Assembly: GCF_003855095.1 (NCBI RefSeq)
Contig: NZ_CP033972.1
Location: forward strand, 5,898,177 to 5,962,176
Direction of reading: 5' to 3'
From: Gordonia insulae
GTDB lineage: Bacteria > Actinomycetota > Actinomycetes > Mycobacteriales > Mycobacteriaceae
DNA: 64,000 nucleotides
Shown: piece after piece, positions 17,132 to 28,337 of the stretch
Position numbering within the stretch: the first letter of the stretch is position 1
Layout of the letters: each line of letters starts with the position of its first letter
Program-made: the position numbers and the translations under genes
The notes under the pieces: model-generated
Told to the model about the DNA's origin: nothing
Database searches by the model: none
Seen by the model: only the letters and a program-made list of their open reading frames with translations

Positions 17132-18031
17132 ATGACAGTCCGACTTCCCGTCGCTTCGCTTGCCCCGGTGACATCTCCTGTCGCTTCGCTCGCCCCGGTG
17201 ACATCTCCCGTCGCTTCGCTCGCCCCGGTGACATCTCCCGTCGCTCCGCGACCCATCCTGCGCGCCGGTCCGACAACGGTCGAACTCACCGACGACCCCC
17301 ACGACGTCGCCGAGATCCAGCGGCTGCGCTATCGGGTGTTCGCCGACGAACCCGGGTTCGCGGACACCATCGGCGACGCGGACACCCACCTCGACGCCGA
17401 CAGGTTCGACGAGTTCTGCGAACATCTCGTCGTCCGCCACGTCGACGACGGGATCATCGGCTGCGCGCGGCTGCTTCCGCCGGCACGGGCCGTCGCCGCC
17501 GGCGGGTGGTACACGAGCACCGAGTTCGAGGTGGCAGAGCTGGACGGGATACGTTCGGCGACAGTCGAAATGGGTCGGGCGGTGGTCGCGTCCGCCCACC
17601 GGCAGGGGTCGACCACGGCACTGATGTGGGCCGCCCTGCTGCAGTACCTCGACGAGGCCGACTGCCGCTACCTCGTCGGCTGTGTCTCGGTCCCCATCGA
17701 TGGACCCGGCCCCCGCGGCGCCACCCTGCGCGGGGTGCGCGACGAACTACGCGATCATCATCAGGCGCCGTGGCAGGTGTATCCACACGCCCGGGCGATG
17801 GTCGACGGTCGAGTGCTCGACGACATCGAACCGCCGGACAAGGCGCCGATGCCCGGTCTGTTGCGTGGATACCTGCGTATGGGCGCCAGAGTCTGTGGCG
17901 AACCCGCGGTCGACGACGTGTTCGACGTCGGTGACTTCGTCACCGTGCTCGATCGCGAGCGCGGCAACCGCCGATATCTCGAACGGCTGCAGGCCGCGGT
18001 GACGCGACTCGCGGTGGACGGACACCGATGA
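17132..18031 (+). CDS. GNAT-type N-acyltransferase (OlsB-like, Rv3027c-like)
   Basis: A 299-residue protein. Residues 1-40 hold three copies of a 10-residue repeat (VASLAPVTSP) and look unstructured. The acyltransferase domain spans roughly 50-260, with ELTDDPHDVAEIQRLRYRVF matching the N-terminal strand-helix of OlsB/autoinducer-synthase-like GNATs. ATVEMGRAVVASAHRQG and the YLVGCVSVP strand follow. OlsB enzymes N-acylate ornithine with a 3-hydroxyacyl-ACP to give lyso-ornithine lipid. The next gene is a PlsC-type acyltransferase overlapping by 4 bp, the expected OlsA partner. The substrate assignment is inference from this pair. Start ATG 17132 was preferred to ATG 17054, though the repeat makes the true N-terminus uncertain. 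Confidence 0.78.
   Translation: MTVRLPVASLAPVTSPVASLAPVTSPVASLAPVTSPVAPRPILRAGPTTVELTDDPHDVAEIQRLRYRVFADEPGFADTIGDADTHLDADRFDEFCEHLVVRHVDDGIIGCARLLPPARAVAAGGWYTSTEFEVAELDGIRSATVEMGRAVVASAHRQGSTTALMWAALLQYLDEADCRYLVGCVSVPIDGPGPRGATLRGVRDELRDHHQAPWQVYPHARAMVDGRVLDDIEPPDKAPMPGLLRGYLRMGARVCGEPAVDDVFDVGDFVTVLDRERGNRRYLERLQAAVTRLAVDGHR
17150..17239. repeat. 30-bp direct repeat x3 within the GNAT gene
   Basis: Three units at 17150-17179, 17180-17209 and 17210-17239, differing only at a couple of third-codon positions in the first. Each encodes the same 10 residues in frame, so copy-number changes would alter protein length without breaking the frame. Confidence 0.95.
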
Positions 18032-18924
18032 CCGCCGCGATCGCGACCGACGGATTCGTGTCGACGCCGGCCCCGGCAGCACTCGCGGCCGCTCCGAGCC
18101 GGCCGACCGTGCTGCCGGTGCCGTCGATCCCGGCCCGTCACGCGTGGTACCCGGAAAGTGTGTGCGGGACCGGGTGTCGGCAGTCCGACGACGTCGACAT
18201 CGCCGGCGGTCTCCGCGTGGTCGTGCGGACGGTCGGCCTCGCTGCGGTGGTGCTGGTGCTGGTGCTGACGGGTCCGCTGGTCGTGATGGCGCCCCGCATG
18301 ATCCGGCGCCGCTATCTGGGTCGCGCGGCCCGCGGGTTGTTGTCGGCGATCGGCGTCGCGATCTCGGTCGACGATCGCCGGCCGTTCGCGGGGACCGCGC
18401 GGGGGCTGATCGTCGCCAACCACATCTCCTACCTGGACATCCTCGCGCTCGCGGTGGTCAGCCCGGCCCACTTCGTCGCGAAGTCCGACGTCGCCACGAT
18501 GCCGGTGATCTCGGCTCTGGCCCGGCGCCTCGGCGTCATCACCATCGACCGGGCATCTCTGCGCGGGCTTCCGGCCACCGTGCAGAGCGCCGTGTCCCAT
18601 CTCCATCGGGACACCTCGGTCGCGGTCTTCCCCGAGGGCACCACCTGGTGCGGACGTGAGGCTGGCCGATTCCGGCCGGCGTTCTTCCAGGCTGCGATCG
18701 ACGCCGGTGTGCCGGTCACCCCGGTCCGGCTCCGATTCGTCGGGGAAGACGGATCAGCCACCACCGCAGCGAGTTTCATCGGCGACGACACGCCACTGGA
18801 CACGTTGCGCCGCGTGTTGCGGGCCCGCGGCATCACGGTGGAGATCCGTGTGCACGAGATGCAACTCCCCGATACCGATCGGCGCAGCCTGGCCGCCCGG
18901 TGCGAACGGCTCGTCGCCGCCTGA
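18028..18924 (+). CDS. 1-acylglycerol-3-phosphate O-acyltransferase family protein (PlsC/OlsA-like, Rv3026c-like)
   Basis: A 298-residue membrane-associated acyltransferase. A hydrophobic segment at 64-90 should anchor it. The catalytic HX4D motif is His132-Asp137 in NHISYLD, and the glycerolipid-binding motif FPEGTT lies near 203-208. PlsC enzymes acylate lysophosphatidic acid, and OlsA relatives acylate lyso-ornithine lipid. The ATGA overlap with the upstream GNAT gene indicates translational coupling and favours a joint pathway. The alternative is a general phospholipid acyltransferase. No disruption seen. Confidence 0.85.
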   Translation: MTAAIATDGFVSTPAPAALAAAPSRPTVLPVPSIPARHAWYPESVCGTGCRQSDDVDIAGGLRVVVRTVGLAAVVLVLVLTGPLVVMAPRMIRRRYLGRAARGLLSAIGVAISVDDRRPFAGTARGLIVANHISYLDILALAVVSPAHFVAKSDVATMPVISALARRLGVITIDRASLRGLPATVQSAVSHLHRDTSVAVFPEGTTWCGREAGRFRPAFFQAAIDAGVPVTPVRLRFVGEDGSATTAASFIGDDTPLDTLRRVLRARGITVEIRVHEMQLPDTDRRSLAARCERLVAA

Positions 18925-18954
18925 CCTCGCCGCCCGGGCGATGATGACGCGTCC

Positions 18955-18971
18955 ACATATCTCATATATGT
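18955..18971. promoter_or_regulatory. AT-rich palindrome upstream of the GXWXG gene
   Basis: ACATAT (18955-18960) and ATATGT (18966-18971) form an inverted repeat with a 5-base spacer inside an unusually AT-rich patch of this GC-rich window. It is 63 bp before the start codon and may be a repressor site overlapping a promoter. The binding protein is unknown. Confidence 0.45.
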
Positions 18972-19033
18972 TGTGTCGGTGACCGGGCATCCGTCCCGGC
19001 CAACGTGATCCGACATCAGGAGGCGTCGCCGTC

Positions 19034-19519
19034 ATGACTTCCGCACCGGCCCTGTCCCGAGCCGAGGCCCAAGCCCGATTCACCGAACTCCGGTCGGTCA
19101 CCGGACTCGTCGACGACGCCGAGCTCGACGCCGTCTGGGCCGCGCTGGACACCATCCGGCCCGAGGAGATGCTGGGCGCCTGGAAGGGCGACGAGTTCGT
19201 CACCGGGCACCCGGTGAACGGGATGCTCGCCAAGGCCGGCTGGTTCGGCAAGACCTTCACCTCCCGCAACGACGTGCAGCCGCTGATCTGCCGGAACGCC
19301 GACGGTGAGCTGTTCTCCAACACGAAACTCGGCAAGGGCGAGGCGAGTCTCTGGGCGGTGGAATTCCGTGGTGAGGTGACCGCGTCGATGGTCTACGACG
19401 GCCAGGCGGTCATCGATCACTTCAAGCGGGTCGACGACACGACCGTCATGGGGATCATGAACGGCAAGGCGGCGGTCGTCGACGGCCGGTACCTCTACTT
19501 CCTGCTCGAACGGGTCTAG
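19034..19519 (+). CDS. GXWXG / DUF4334 domain protein
   Basis: A 161-residue soluble protein with the GXWXG motif at 48-52 (LGAWKGDEF) followed by the DUF4334 body (FTSRNDVQPLICRN, SLWAVEFRGEVTASMVYDGQAVIDHFKRVDD). It forms a small beta-barrel-like fold of unknown activity and is widespread in Actinobacteria near dehydrogenases and lipid genes. Aggagg lies ten bases before ATG 19034. The alcohol dehydrogenase gene begins only four bases after its stop, so the two are probably translated from one message and may handle the same substrate. Confidence 0.85.
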   Translation: MTSAPALSRAEAQARFTELRSVTGLVDDAELDAVWAALDTIRPEEMLGAWKGDEFVTGHPVNGMLAKAGWFGKTFTSRNDVQPLICRNADGELFSNTKLGKGEASLWAVEFRGEVTASMVYDGQAVIDHFKRVDDTTVMGIMNGKAAVVDGRYLYFLLERV

Positions 19520-19523
19520 CCGC

Positions 19524-20609
19524 GTGCGGATCGACGCCGCCGTCGTCACGACGCCGGGCGGACCCTTCGAGGTCGTGCCGGTCCACATCGACGCCCCGCG
19601 GGCGGGCGAAATCCTGGTCCGCATGCGGGCCGTCGGGATCTGCCACACCGATCTGGGGATGAAGGCCACCTGGCCTGAACGCCGGATGCCGCAGGTGTTC
19701 GGCCACGAGGGCGCCGGCGTCGTCGAGGCGGTCGGCCCGGGTGTCACCGGCCTCGCCCCGGGACAGACGGTCTGCCTCACGTTCCGCAGCTGCGGTACGT
19801 GCGTGCAGTGCGCCGATGGGCATCCCGCGTACTGCAGCACCGGACTCAACACCGCCGGGCGAGCGGACGGGTCGCCGACCCTCACCCGCGACGGCGACCC
19901 GGTGTTCGGCGGGTTCTTCGGGCAGTCGAGCTTCGCGACGTATGCGATCGCCCACGCGGACAACGCGATCGCCGTTCCGGAAAATCTCCCACCGCACATC
20001 GCCGCGCCGCTCGGGTGCGGCGTGCAGACCGGGTACGGCACCATCACCCGGGTGCTGCGGCCCGCACCGGACTCGACCGTGACGGTCTACGGCGCCGGCA
20101 GCGTCGGTCTCTGCGCGGTGATGGCTGCGGTTCGCGCGGGCGCGCGGGTGGTGGCCGTCGATCCGATCGAGAGCCGTCGCACGCTCGCCGACGGACTGGG
20201 CGCGATCGGCACCGTCGACCCGACCGAGGTCGGCGACGTCGCGGCGGCGGTCACCTCCTGCCATGGCCGCGGCACCGACCATGCCGTCGACACCACCGCG
20301 CGCCAGGATGTGTTCGCCGCGGCAGTCGCGGCCGCCGAGCCGCGTGGTGGCATCGCACTCGTCGGCATCGGTCGCCGCCTCGAGTTCGATGTGATGCAGG
20401 TCCTCTACAAGGGCCTGACGATCCGCGGTGTCATCGAGGGTGACGTCGTGCCGGGCGAGATCATCCCGGAGCTCGCGGCGCTCTACTCGGCGGGCGAACT
20501 GCCGATCGACAACCTGATCGAGGTCTATCCGTTCGCGGACATCGAGCGGGCTGCGGCCGACTCGATCTCCGGGGCCACGGTGAAACCGGTGCTGGTGTTC
20601 GACGCCTGA
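19524..20609 (+). CDS. Zinc-dependent NAD(P) alcohol dehydrogenase (MDR family)
   Basis: A 361-residue medium-chain dehydrogenase. Catalytic zinc ligands are Cys40 (GICHTD) and His61 (FGHEGAG). The structural zinc is held by Cys90, Cys93, Cys96 and Cys104 (CGTCVQC then YC). The nucleotide-binding loop is VYGAGSVGLCAVMAAV. The layout resembles aryl/benzyl alcohol dehydrogenases. Oxidation of a primary alcohol to an aldehyde is expected, substrate unknown. The start is GTG 19524, four bases after the GXWXG stop codon, supporting co-translation. Confidence 0.88.
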   Translation: MRIDAAVVTTPGGPFEVVPVHIDAPRAGEILVRMRAVGICHTDLGMKATWPERRMPQVFGHEGAGVVEAVGPGVTGLAPGQTVCLTFRSCGTCVQCADGHPAYCSTGLNTAGRADGSPTLTRDGDPVFGGFFGQSSFATYAIAHADNAIAVPENLPPHIAAPLGCGVQTGYGTITRVLRPAPDSTVTVYGAGSVGLCAVMAAVRAGARVVAVDPIESRRTLADGLGAIGTVDPTEVGDVAAAVTSCHGRGTDHAVDTTARQDVFAAAVAAAEPRGGIALVGIGRRLEFDVMQVLYKGLTIRGVIEGDVVPGEIIPELAALYSAGELPIDNLIEVYPFADIERAAADSISGATVKPVLVFDA

Positions 20610-20641
20610 TCGGCCGGATCCCCGTCCCGATCAGGCGGGAA

Positions 20642-20670
20642 TTGGTCGGCGGTCCTGACGCGTTTATCCT
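20642..20670 (+). promoter_or_regulatory. Promoter of the cysteine desulfurase operon
   Basis: TTGGTC (20642-20647) and TATCCT (20665-20670) with a 17-bp spacer. The -10 ends nine bases before ATG 20680 and no purine-rich ribosome site is visible, so a leaderless transcript is likely. Confidence 0.6.
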
Positions 20671-20679
20671 TGCAAAGAC

Positions 20680-21888
20680 ATGTCCACGCCCTCCCGAGCC
20701 CCCGTCTACCTCGATCACGCCGCTTCCACTGCCATGTTGCCCGAAGCCATCGAGGCGATGACCGCTGTCTTCGCCCAGCCGGGCAACGCGTCGTCGCTGC
20801 ACGGGTCGGGTCGATGGGCGCGGCGCCGACTCGAGGAGGCCCGCGAGTCCGTGGCCGGATCGGTGGGTGCGCGACCGTCCGAGGTGATCTTCACCGGCGG
20901 TGGCACGGAATCGGACAATCTCGCGCTCAAGGGCATCTACTGGGCGCGACGCCAGGAGGATCCGGCGCGCCGACGGATCATCGTGTCCGCGGTCGAGCAC
21001 CACGCGATCCTGGACCCGGCGATGTGGCTGCAGAAAGCCGATGACGCCGACCTCGTCGTCGCGCCGGTCGACGACAACGGGTTCGTGTCGCCGTCCTGGT
21101 TGCGCGACGACCTCGCCGCTCACGCCGGCGAGACGGCCGTCATCTCGGTGATGTGGGCCAACAACGAGATCGGTGCCATTCAGCCGATCTCGGAGATCGC
21201 GGCCGTCGGCGCCGAATTCGGCGTACCCGTGCATTCCGACGCGATCCAGGCCGTCGGACATATCCCCGTCGACTTCGGTGCGAGTGGGTTGTCCGCGCTG
21301 AGTCTTGCCGCGCACAAGTTCGGTGGTCCGCAGGGCGTCGGCGCACTGCTGCTGCGTCGCGACGTCGAGTGTGTGCCGCTGCTGCACGGGGGCGGTCACG
21401 AGCGTGACGTCCGGTCCGGCACGCAGGACGTCGCGGGCGCGGTGGGGATGGCGACGGCACTGCGGGTGTCGGTCGATCGTCTGCCGGCCAGCACGAGTTC
21501 GGTGCAGGCCCTGCGCGAGCGGCTGTTCGACACGCTGCTCGCCGTACCCGGTGCCACGGTCAACGGACCGCGTGACGACCGCCGACTGCCCGGCAACGTG
21601 CACGTCTCGTTCGAGGGATGTGAGGGCGACTCCCTGCTGATGCTGCTCGACGCCAACGGCGTCGAGTGCTCGACGGGGTCCGCGTGCACGGCCGGTGTGG
21701 CGCAGGCCAGCCACGTCCTGCTCGCCATGGGTCTCGACGTCCCGACCGCGCGTGGATCGCTGCGCTTCTCCCTCGCGCCGAGCACCACCGAAGCCGACGT
21801 GGACGCCGTCGCGGAGGTGATCGGCCAGGTCGTCGACCGGGCGCGAGCCGCGGGCCTGGTGTCCTCGCCGACCGGAAAGGGGCACTGA
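20680..21888 (+). CDS. iscS: Cysteine desulfurase (IscS/NifS-like, Rv3025c-like)
   Basis: A 402-residue class V PLP enzyme. Lys213 ([10 protein letters not shown]) forms the Schiff base, Asp187 (HSDAIQ) and His107/108 (VEHHAI) surround the cofactor, and Cys336 in the loop [11 protein letters not shown] is the persulfide carrier. It takes sulfur from L-cysteine for Fe-S clusters and tRNA thiolation. Its stop codon overlaps the mnmA start by one base (TGATG), which fits direct sulfur delivery to MnmA. Downstream genes mnmA and the MetE-like gene are coupled by similar overlaps. Confidence 0.95.
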   Translation: MSTPSRAPVYLDHAASTAMLPEAIEAMTAVFAQPGNASSLHGSGRWARRRLEEARESVAGSVGARPSEVIFTGGGTESDNLALKGIYWARRQEDPARRRIIVSAVEHHAILDPAMWLQKADDADLVVAPVDDNGFVSPSWLRDDLAAHAGETAVISVMWANNEIGAIQPISEIAAVGAEFGVPVHSDAIQAVGHIPVDFGASGLSALSLAAHKFGGPQGVGALLLRRDVECVPLLHGGGHERDVRSGTQDVAGAVGMATALRVSVDRLPASTSSVQALRERLFDTLLAVPGATVNGPRDDRRLPGNVHVSFEGCEGDSLLMLLDANGVECSTGSACTAGVAQASHVLLAMGLDVPTARGSLRFSLAPSTTEADVDAVAEVIGQVVDRARAAGLVSSPTGKGH

Positions 21889-23027
21889 TGCGGGTTCTCG
21901 CCGCGATGAGCGGCGGCGTCGACTCGTCGGTGGCCGCGGCGCGCGCCGTCGACGCCGGGCACGACGTCGTCGGGGTCCACCTCGCGCTGTCGACCGCGCC
22001 GGGCGCACTGCGCACCGGATCGCGTGGCTGCTGCTCGCGGGAGGACGCCTCTGATGCACGCCGGGTCGCCGACGTCCTCGGCATCCCGTTCTATGTCTGG
22101 GACTTCGCCGACCGATTCAAGGACGACGTGATCGACGAGTTCGTCGATGCCTATGCCGCAGGTCAGACGCCCAATCCGTGCCTGACCTGCAACGAGAAGA
22201 TCAAGTTCTCCGCACTCGCGCAGAAGGCGGTGGCACTGGGCTTCGATGCCCTCGCCACCGGTCACTATGCCCGCCTCGCCGACGGTGAGCTGCGGCGTGC
22301 GGTCGACGAGGACAAGGACCAGTCCTACGTGCTCGCGGTGCTGAGCGCGGACCAGCTCAGCCGGGCGATGTTCCCCATCGGGGACACCCCGAAGAGTGAG
22401 ATCCGCGCCGAGGCCGCCCGCCGTGGACTGTCGGTCGCGGAGAAGCCCGACTCGCACGACATCTGCTTCATCCCCACCGGCGACACCCGCGCCTTCCTCG
22501 GCGCCCGGATCGGTATCCGGCCCGGTGCGGTGGTCGATGCCGACACCGGCGACCGGCTGGCCGAGCACGACGGAGTGCACGGCTTCACGATCGGGCAGCG
22601 TAAGGGCCTCGGCATCGAGGCGCCGGCCACCGACGGCCGTCCGCGCTACGTCACCGACATCGATCCCGAGTCGGGGACCGTGACCGTCGGTTCGGCGGCA
22701 CACCTCGACGTCTGGTCGATCACCGTGCATCGTGCCGTCTGGACGTCGGGACAGGCCCCCGACGGACCCGTCGACGTCATGGTGCAGGTCCGCGCGCACG
22801 GCGGGCTGGCCCCCGCCCGCGCGACACCGATCGAACGGGACGGACACCCGATGATCGACATCGCGCTGACCGAACCCCTGACCGGGGTGGCGAAGGGCCA
22901 GGCAGCCGTGCTGTATCTGCCCGACGCCGATCGGGGAGACCTGGTGCTCGGGTCCGGTCGCATCGTGGCGACGGATTCCGACCCCGCATCGGGCGTGCAC
23001 ACGGTCGCGGTCGGCCGCGACGCGTGA
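21888..23027 (+). CDS. mnmA: tRNA-specific 2-thiouridylase MnmA
   Basis: A 379-residue enzyme that makes 2-thiouridine at the wobble position of tRNA for Glu, Gln and Lys. The ATP PP-loop SGGVDSS is at 8-14. The active-site Cys pair is Cys101 in [13 protein letters not shown] and the cysteine in SHDICFIP near 200. TIGQRKGLG marks the central domain and a beta-barrel ends the protein. Compared with E. coli the usual Asp of PNPD is Cys98, a form also found in other Actinobacteria. It is translationally coupled to iscS and to the next gene. Longer upstream frames are antisense or overlap iscS and were not used. Confidence 0.95.
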   Translation: MRVLAAMSGGVDSSVAAARAVDAGHDVVGVHLALSTAPGALRTGSRGCCSREDASDARRVADVLGIPFYVWDFADRFKDDVIDEFVDAYAAGQTPNPCLTCNEKIKFSALAQKAVALGFDALATGHYARLADGELRRAVDEDKDQSYVLAVLSADQLSRAMFPIGDTPKSEIRAEAARRGLSVAEKPDSHDICFIPTGDTRAFLGARIGIRPGAVVDADTGDRLAEHDGVHGFTIGQRKGLGIEAPATDGRPRYVTDIDPESGTVTVGSAAHLDVWSITVHRAVWTSGQAPDGPVDVMVQVRAHGGLAPARATPIERDGHPMIDIALTEPLTGVAKGQAAVLYLPDADRGDLVLGSGRIVATDSDPASGVHTVAVGRDA

Positions 23028-24046
23028 ACCCGGTGCACGAGGCGCTCGCCGGCGGAATCGGAACCGGGATCGGTTCGATGCCGGGCACGGATGCCCGTGA
23101 GGCGACCGCCATCATCAACGGTGAACTCGACCTCCCGTTCCTCGCCGAACTACCGGATCGTGGTGCCGGTGCCGACATGATCGGACGTATGGCCGCCGTG
23201 CTCGTCGATCTGCCGATGGACGCGGGCACCTGGGGCTACCGTCTGGCGCAACGTGGATCGGCAGTGTCCCGACGGGCCCGCGACTTCCTCAACGCGGATC
23301 TGGATGCCGTCGAAGAGCTCTGGGACGCAGCAGGTTTCGTGGGGTCAGGGCGCCTCTTCAAGATCCAGGTGTGCGGGCCGTTCACCTTCTCCGCGTCGGC
23401 GGAACTCCCGGCCGGACACAAGGTCCTGCGCGATCGCGGTGCGTGGCACGACGTCGTCGCGTCCACCGCCGAAGGAGTCCGTGAGCTCGTCGGCGAAGTG
23501 TCCCGGCGACTGGGCGCCGAGGTGGTCGTGCAACTCGACGAACCGCTGATCGGCACGGTCATCGACGGCGCGGTCACCCCGCTGACCAGGTTCGACACCA
23601 TCCCGGCGGTCCCGGTGATCGAGGTGGTCGAGGCGTTGACCCAGATCGTCGACCAGGCCGGGCGGCCGGTGATCGTGCACAGCTGCGCCGCACCGCGCTG
23701 GGATCTGATCGAGCAGATGCGTGGTGTCGCATGGTCACTCGACGTCACCGATCCGTCCACGGCGGATCTCGACGGTATCGGGGCACTCATCGACCGGGGG
23801 GATGTGCTGGTGGCCGGGGTGATCCCGACGGTGGGCGGCGATCGCCGGGTCCGCGCGGAGACCGTCGCGACCCGACTCGCCGCGCTGACCGACCGGATCG
23901 GATTGTCGCGGAAAGCCCTGGCGTCCAACGTGATCGTCAGCCCGACCTGTGGTCTGGCCGGCGCAACCCCGGAGTGGGCGAAGAACGCGCTCACCATCAG
24001 CGCCCGGGCGGGCGAACTACTCGCCGCCGACCCCGACGCCCTCTGA
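23024..24046 (+). CDS. Methionine synthase MetE C-terminal-like protein (Rv3015c-like)
   Basis: A 340-residue TIM-barrel protein related to the C-terminal catalytic half of cobalamin-independent methionine synthase. Zinc ligands look conserved: the HxC pair in VIVHSCAAP near 220-228 and the Cys in [13 protein letters not shown] near 308-313. The substrate-binding [10 protein letters not shown] segment is also present. It lacks the N-terminal half of MetE, so a core MetE-type methyltransferase acting on a different methyl donor is possible. The start is GTG 23024 overlapping the mnmA stop by 4 bp. Confidence 0.82.
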   Translation: MNPVHEALAGGIGTGIGSMPGTDAREATAIINGELDLPFLAELPDRGAGADMIGRMAAVLVDLPMDAGTWGYRLAQRGSAVSRRARDFLNADLDAVEELWDAAGFVGSGRLFKIQVCGPFTFSASAELPAGHKVLRDRGAWHDVVASTAEGVRELVGEVSRRLGAEVVVQLDEPLIGTVIDGAVTPLTRFDTIPAVPVIEVVEALTQIVDQAGRPVIVHSCAAPRWDLIEQMRGVAWSLDVTDPSTADLDGIGALIDRGDVLVAGVIPTVGGDRRVRAETVATRLAALTDRIGLSRKALASNVIVSPTCGLAGATPEWAKNALTISARAGELLAADPDAL

Positions 24047-24054
24047 CGTCGCGG

Positions 24055-26572
<2,518 letters not shown>

Positions 26573-26580
26573 TCTCGCCG

Positions 26581-27249
26581 TCAGCTCTCTGCCCGGACCA
26601 CCGTGCTCACGATTCCCGCGAGGTAGCCCAGTCGGGCGACCTCGGACGGGCGGAAATCGGGGCCGCCGATCCGACCGAGGAGGATCGCCTTCTCGCCGTC
26701 ACCGAGCGGCGCGGCGGCGAGTCGGGTGTCCATGTCCTGCCAGGCCTCGGGCACCCAGTCCGCGGACCCGTCGAGTTGCGCGGCTCGTTCGAGCGGTAGC
26801 CAGTCGGCTCGCGTGAGTGGGGTCTCCGGAGCGCCCGAGCTCCCGAAGAGTTGCAGCACACCGCCGCTCGCCGATGTGATGACCATCGCCCACGACACCC
26901 GGAGGACCCGCGGAGTGTTGTCCACCAGTACCTGCAGCCGGTGCCGGTCGGTGGTGGCCACCTGATCGACGAGTTCGAGCTCTCGGTGGGTGTCCAGCAC
27001 GCCCGCGTAGGGCCGGATCGAGTCCACCCGCACACCTTTGAGCTTCTCGGCGGCGGTGATCAGGCCGTCCGGTAGCGATCCGGGCGCGATGTCGACGACC
27101 AGGTCGTCGACCGCGTAACCCTCGCCCCGCTCCACGACCTCCAGCGACAGGATGTCGGCGCCGACCGAGCCGAGTTGGACAGCGAGCAATCCGAGGCTGC
27201 CCGGTCGATCCTCGAGGTACACGCGCAGCAGGTAGGACACGTCGGCCAT
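26581..27249 (-). CDS. ACT domain protein (Rv3013-like)
   Basis: A 222-residue protein. The N-terminal 75 residues are an ACT domain (LLRVYLEDRPGSLGLLAVQLGSVGADILSL minus the flanks), a fold that binds amino acids or other small regulators. The remainder has no recognisable catalytic motif and ends in PSEVARLGYLAGIV. Start ATG 27249 places the ACT domain at the N-terminus, with ggaatga upstream. The upstream extension to 27432 overlaps the divergent gene and was rejected. The gene is convergent with ligA (8 bp), as Rv3013 is with Rv3014c. Confidence 0.8.
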   Translation of the reverse strand: MADVSYLLRVYLEDRPGSLGLLAVQLGSVGADILSLEVVERGEGYAVDDLVVDIAPGSLPDGLITAAEKLKGVRVDSIRPYAGVLDTHRELELVDQVATTDRHRLQVLVDNTPRVLRVSWAMVITSASGGVLQLFGSSGAPETPLTRADWLPLERAAQLDGSADWVPEAWQDMDTRLAAAPLGDGEKAILLGRIGGPDFRPSEVARLGYLAGIVSTVVRAES

Positions 27250-27339
27250 TGTTTCATTCCGATGTGACCGTCGCGTGACGAGGCCGTCGCACCCGGGGGT
27301 GACCGTGCGCCGGGTCGTCGGCGGGGTCACCATGGGGCC

Positions 27340-27924
27340 ATGGCCGAGGAGAATCAACCGCTTGCGGACCCCGATGGCTCGACCCAGGTCACGGCATCCG
27401 TGGCACGCCGCATCGAGCCCGGACGCGAACACGACTTCGTCGGCTGGACCGATGCGGGTATCGCACTGGCCCGGACGTTCCCCGGCTTCCTCGGCGGCGG
27501 ATGGCTGCGCAACTCGCGGATCGACGACGAGTACTACATCGTCTACCGTTTCGCCGACGAGGCGTCGATGGACGACTGGGTGTCATCGCCGGTGCGCAAG
27601 GCGTGGCTCTCGCGCGGCGAAGGTGTCGCCGTCGAGTACGCCACGCACCGGCTCTCCGGTATCGAAGGCTGGTTCGAGCCGCAGCAGCACCTGACAAATG
27701 CGGTGAGGGTCCAGGGCGCTCCGCCGCCGCGCTGGAAACAGGCGATCACCATCTGGCTGGGGTTCTTCCCGTTGTCGCTGGCCATCAACCTGCTGGTGAT
27801 CGGTCATCTCGACGGCGTACCGGTGGTGCTCAAGACGTTGATCGCGACGTTGATCAACACACCGCTCATGGTCTATCTGGTGCTGCCCTGGATCACCGCG
27901 CGACTGCACCGCTGGTTGTCCTGA
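27340..27924 (+). CDS. Antibiotic biosynthesis monooxygenase-like (ABM) domain protein with membrane tail
   Basis: A 194-residue protein. Residues 15-110 form a dimeric alpha-beta barrel of the ABM type ([41 protein letters not shown]). Two hydrophobic segments follow (about 133-155 and 162-185), so the barrel should sit at the cytoplasmic face of the membrane. This architecture is common in Actinobacteria, function unknown. It may bind a small hydrophobic ligand or haem-like molecule. ATG 27340 is used, and ATG 27331 in another frame is ignored. It is divergent from the ACT gene and upstream of gatCA. Confidence 0.78.
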   Translation: MAEENQPLADPDGSTQVTASVARRIEPGREHDFVGWTDAGIALARTFPGFLGGGWLRNSRIDDEYYIVYRFADEASMDDWVSSPVRKAWLSRGEGVAVEYATHRLSGIEGWFEPQQHLTNAVRVQGAPPPRWKQAITIWLGFFPLSLAINLLVIGHLDGVPVVLKTLIATLINTPLMVYLVLPWITARLHRWLS

Positions 27925-27979
27925 GGGGCTCCGCTGCGGGACATCGCGACGCCGTCGCATCGCCGGTACCCGGCTCCCA

Positions 27980-27985
27980 TAGGCT
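27980..27985 (+). promoter_or_regulatory. -10 element for gatCA
   Basis: TAGGCT at 27980-27985 lies 37 bp before gatC. No good -35 is visible. Aaagga at 28011-28016 is the ribosome binding site. Confidence 0.35.
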
Positions 27986-28022
27986 GGTGGGGCACACGCA
28001 CGACACGGCGAAAGGACCCGGC

Positions 28023-28337
28023 ATGTCCAGCGGATCAGAGTCGGCGATCTCCCGGGAGGAGGTCGCGCACCTGGCGCGACTGTCCCGGCTCGCGCTGACC
28101 GACACGGAGCTCGATCAGTACGCGCAGCAGCTCGATTCGATCCTGGCCCACGTCGCCCAGGTCGCCGAGGTGGCCGCCGACGACGTGCCCGGCACGGCGC
28201 ACCCCGCCCAACTCGCCAACGTCCTGCGGCCGGATGTGCCCGCACCCTGCCTGACGACCGAGGAGGCGCTCTCCGGTGCCCCGGCCGTCGAGCAGGACCG
28301 ATTCGCCGTCCCACAGATCCTGGGAGAAGAGCAGTGA
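28023..28337 (+). CDS. gatC: Aspartyl/glutamyl-tRNA amidotransferase subunit C
   Basis: A 104-residue Gat[22 protein letters not shown] is the N-terminal helical segment of the family, with an extended C-terminal belt. GatC holds GatA and GatB together in the complex that converts misacylated Glu-tRNA(Gln) (and Asp-tRNA(Asn) where used) to the correct amide. Its stop overlaps the GTG of gatA by 4 bp, so translation is coupled. gatB is separated by about 5.6 kb of accessory genes and pfkA. Confidence 0.93.
   Translation: MSSGSESAISREEVAHLARLSRLALTDTELDQYAQQLDSILAHVAQVAEVAADDVPGTAHPAQLANVLRPDVPAPCLTTEEALSGAPAVEQDRFAVPQILGEEQ

Noticed and set aside
17150..17239. CRISPR-like array
   Set aside because: The 30-bp units are contiguous with no spacers; no cas genes anywhere in the window.
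16956..17276. A minus-strand frame containing repeated REMSPGRAKR units
   Set aside because: It is the complement of the 30-bp minisatellite; it lacks a start context and any domain.
20461..23000. Two minus-strand frames of over 530 codons opposite adh, iscS and mnmA
   Set aside because: No recognisable domains, Arg/His-rich composition, and complete overlap with conserved enzymes.
23024..24046. Full MetE methionine synthase
   Set aside because: Only the C-terminal catalytic half is present; the N-terminal half is missing and mnmA ends immediately upstream.
27298..27331. 7-bp inverted repeat GGTGACC/GGTCACC between the ACT and ABM genes
   Set aside because: Short arms with a 20-base spacer in GC-rich sequence; expected by chance.
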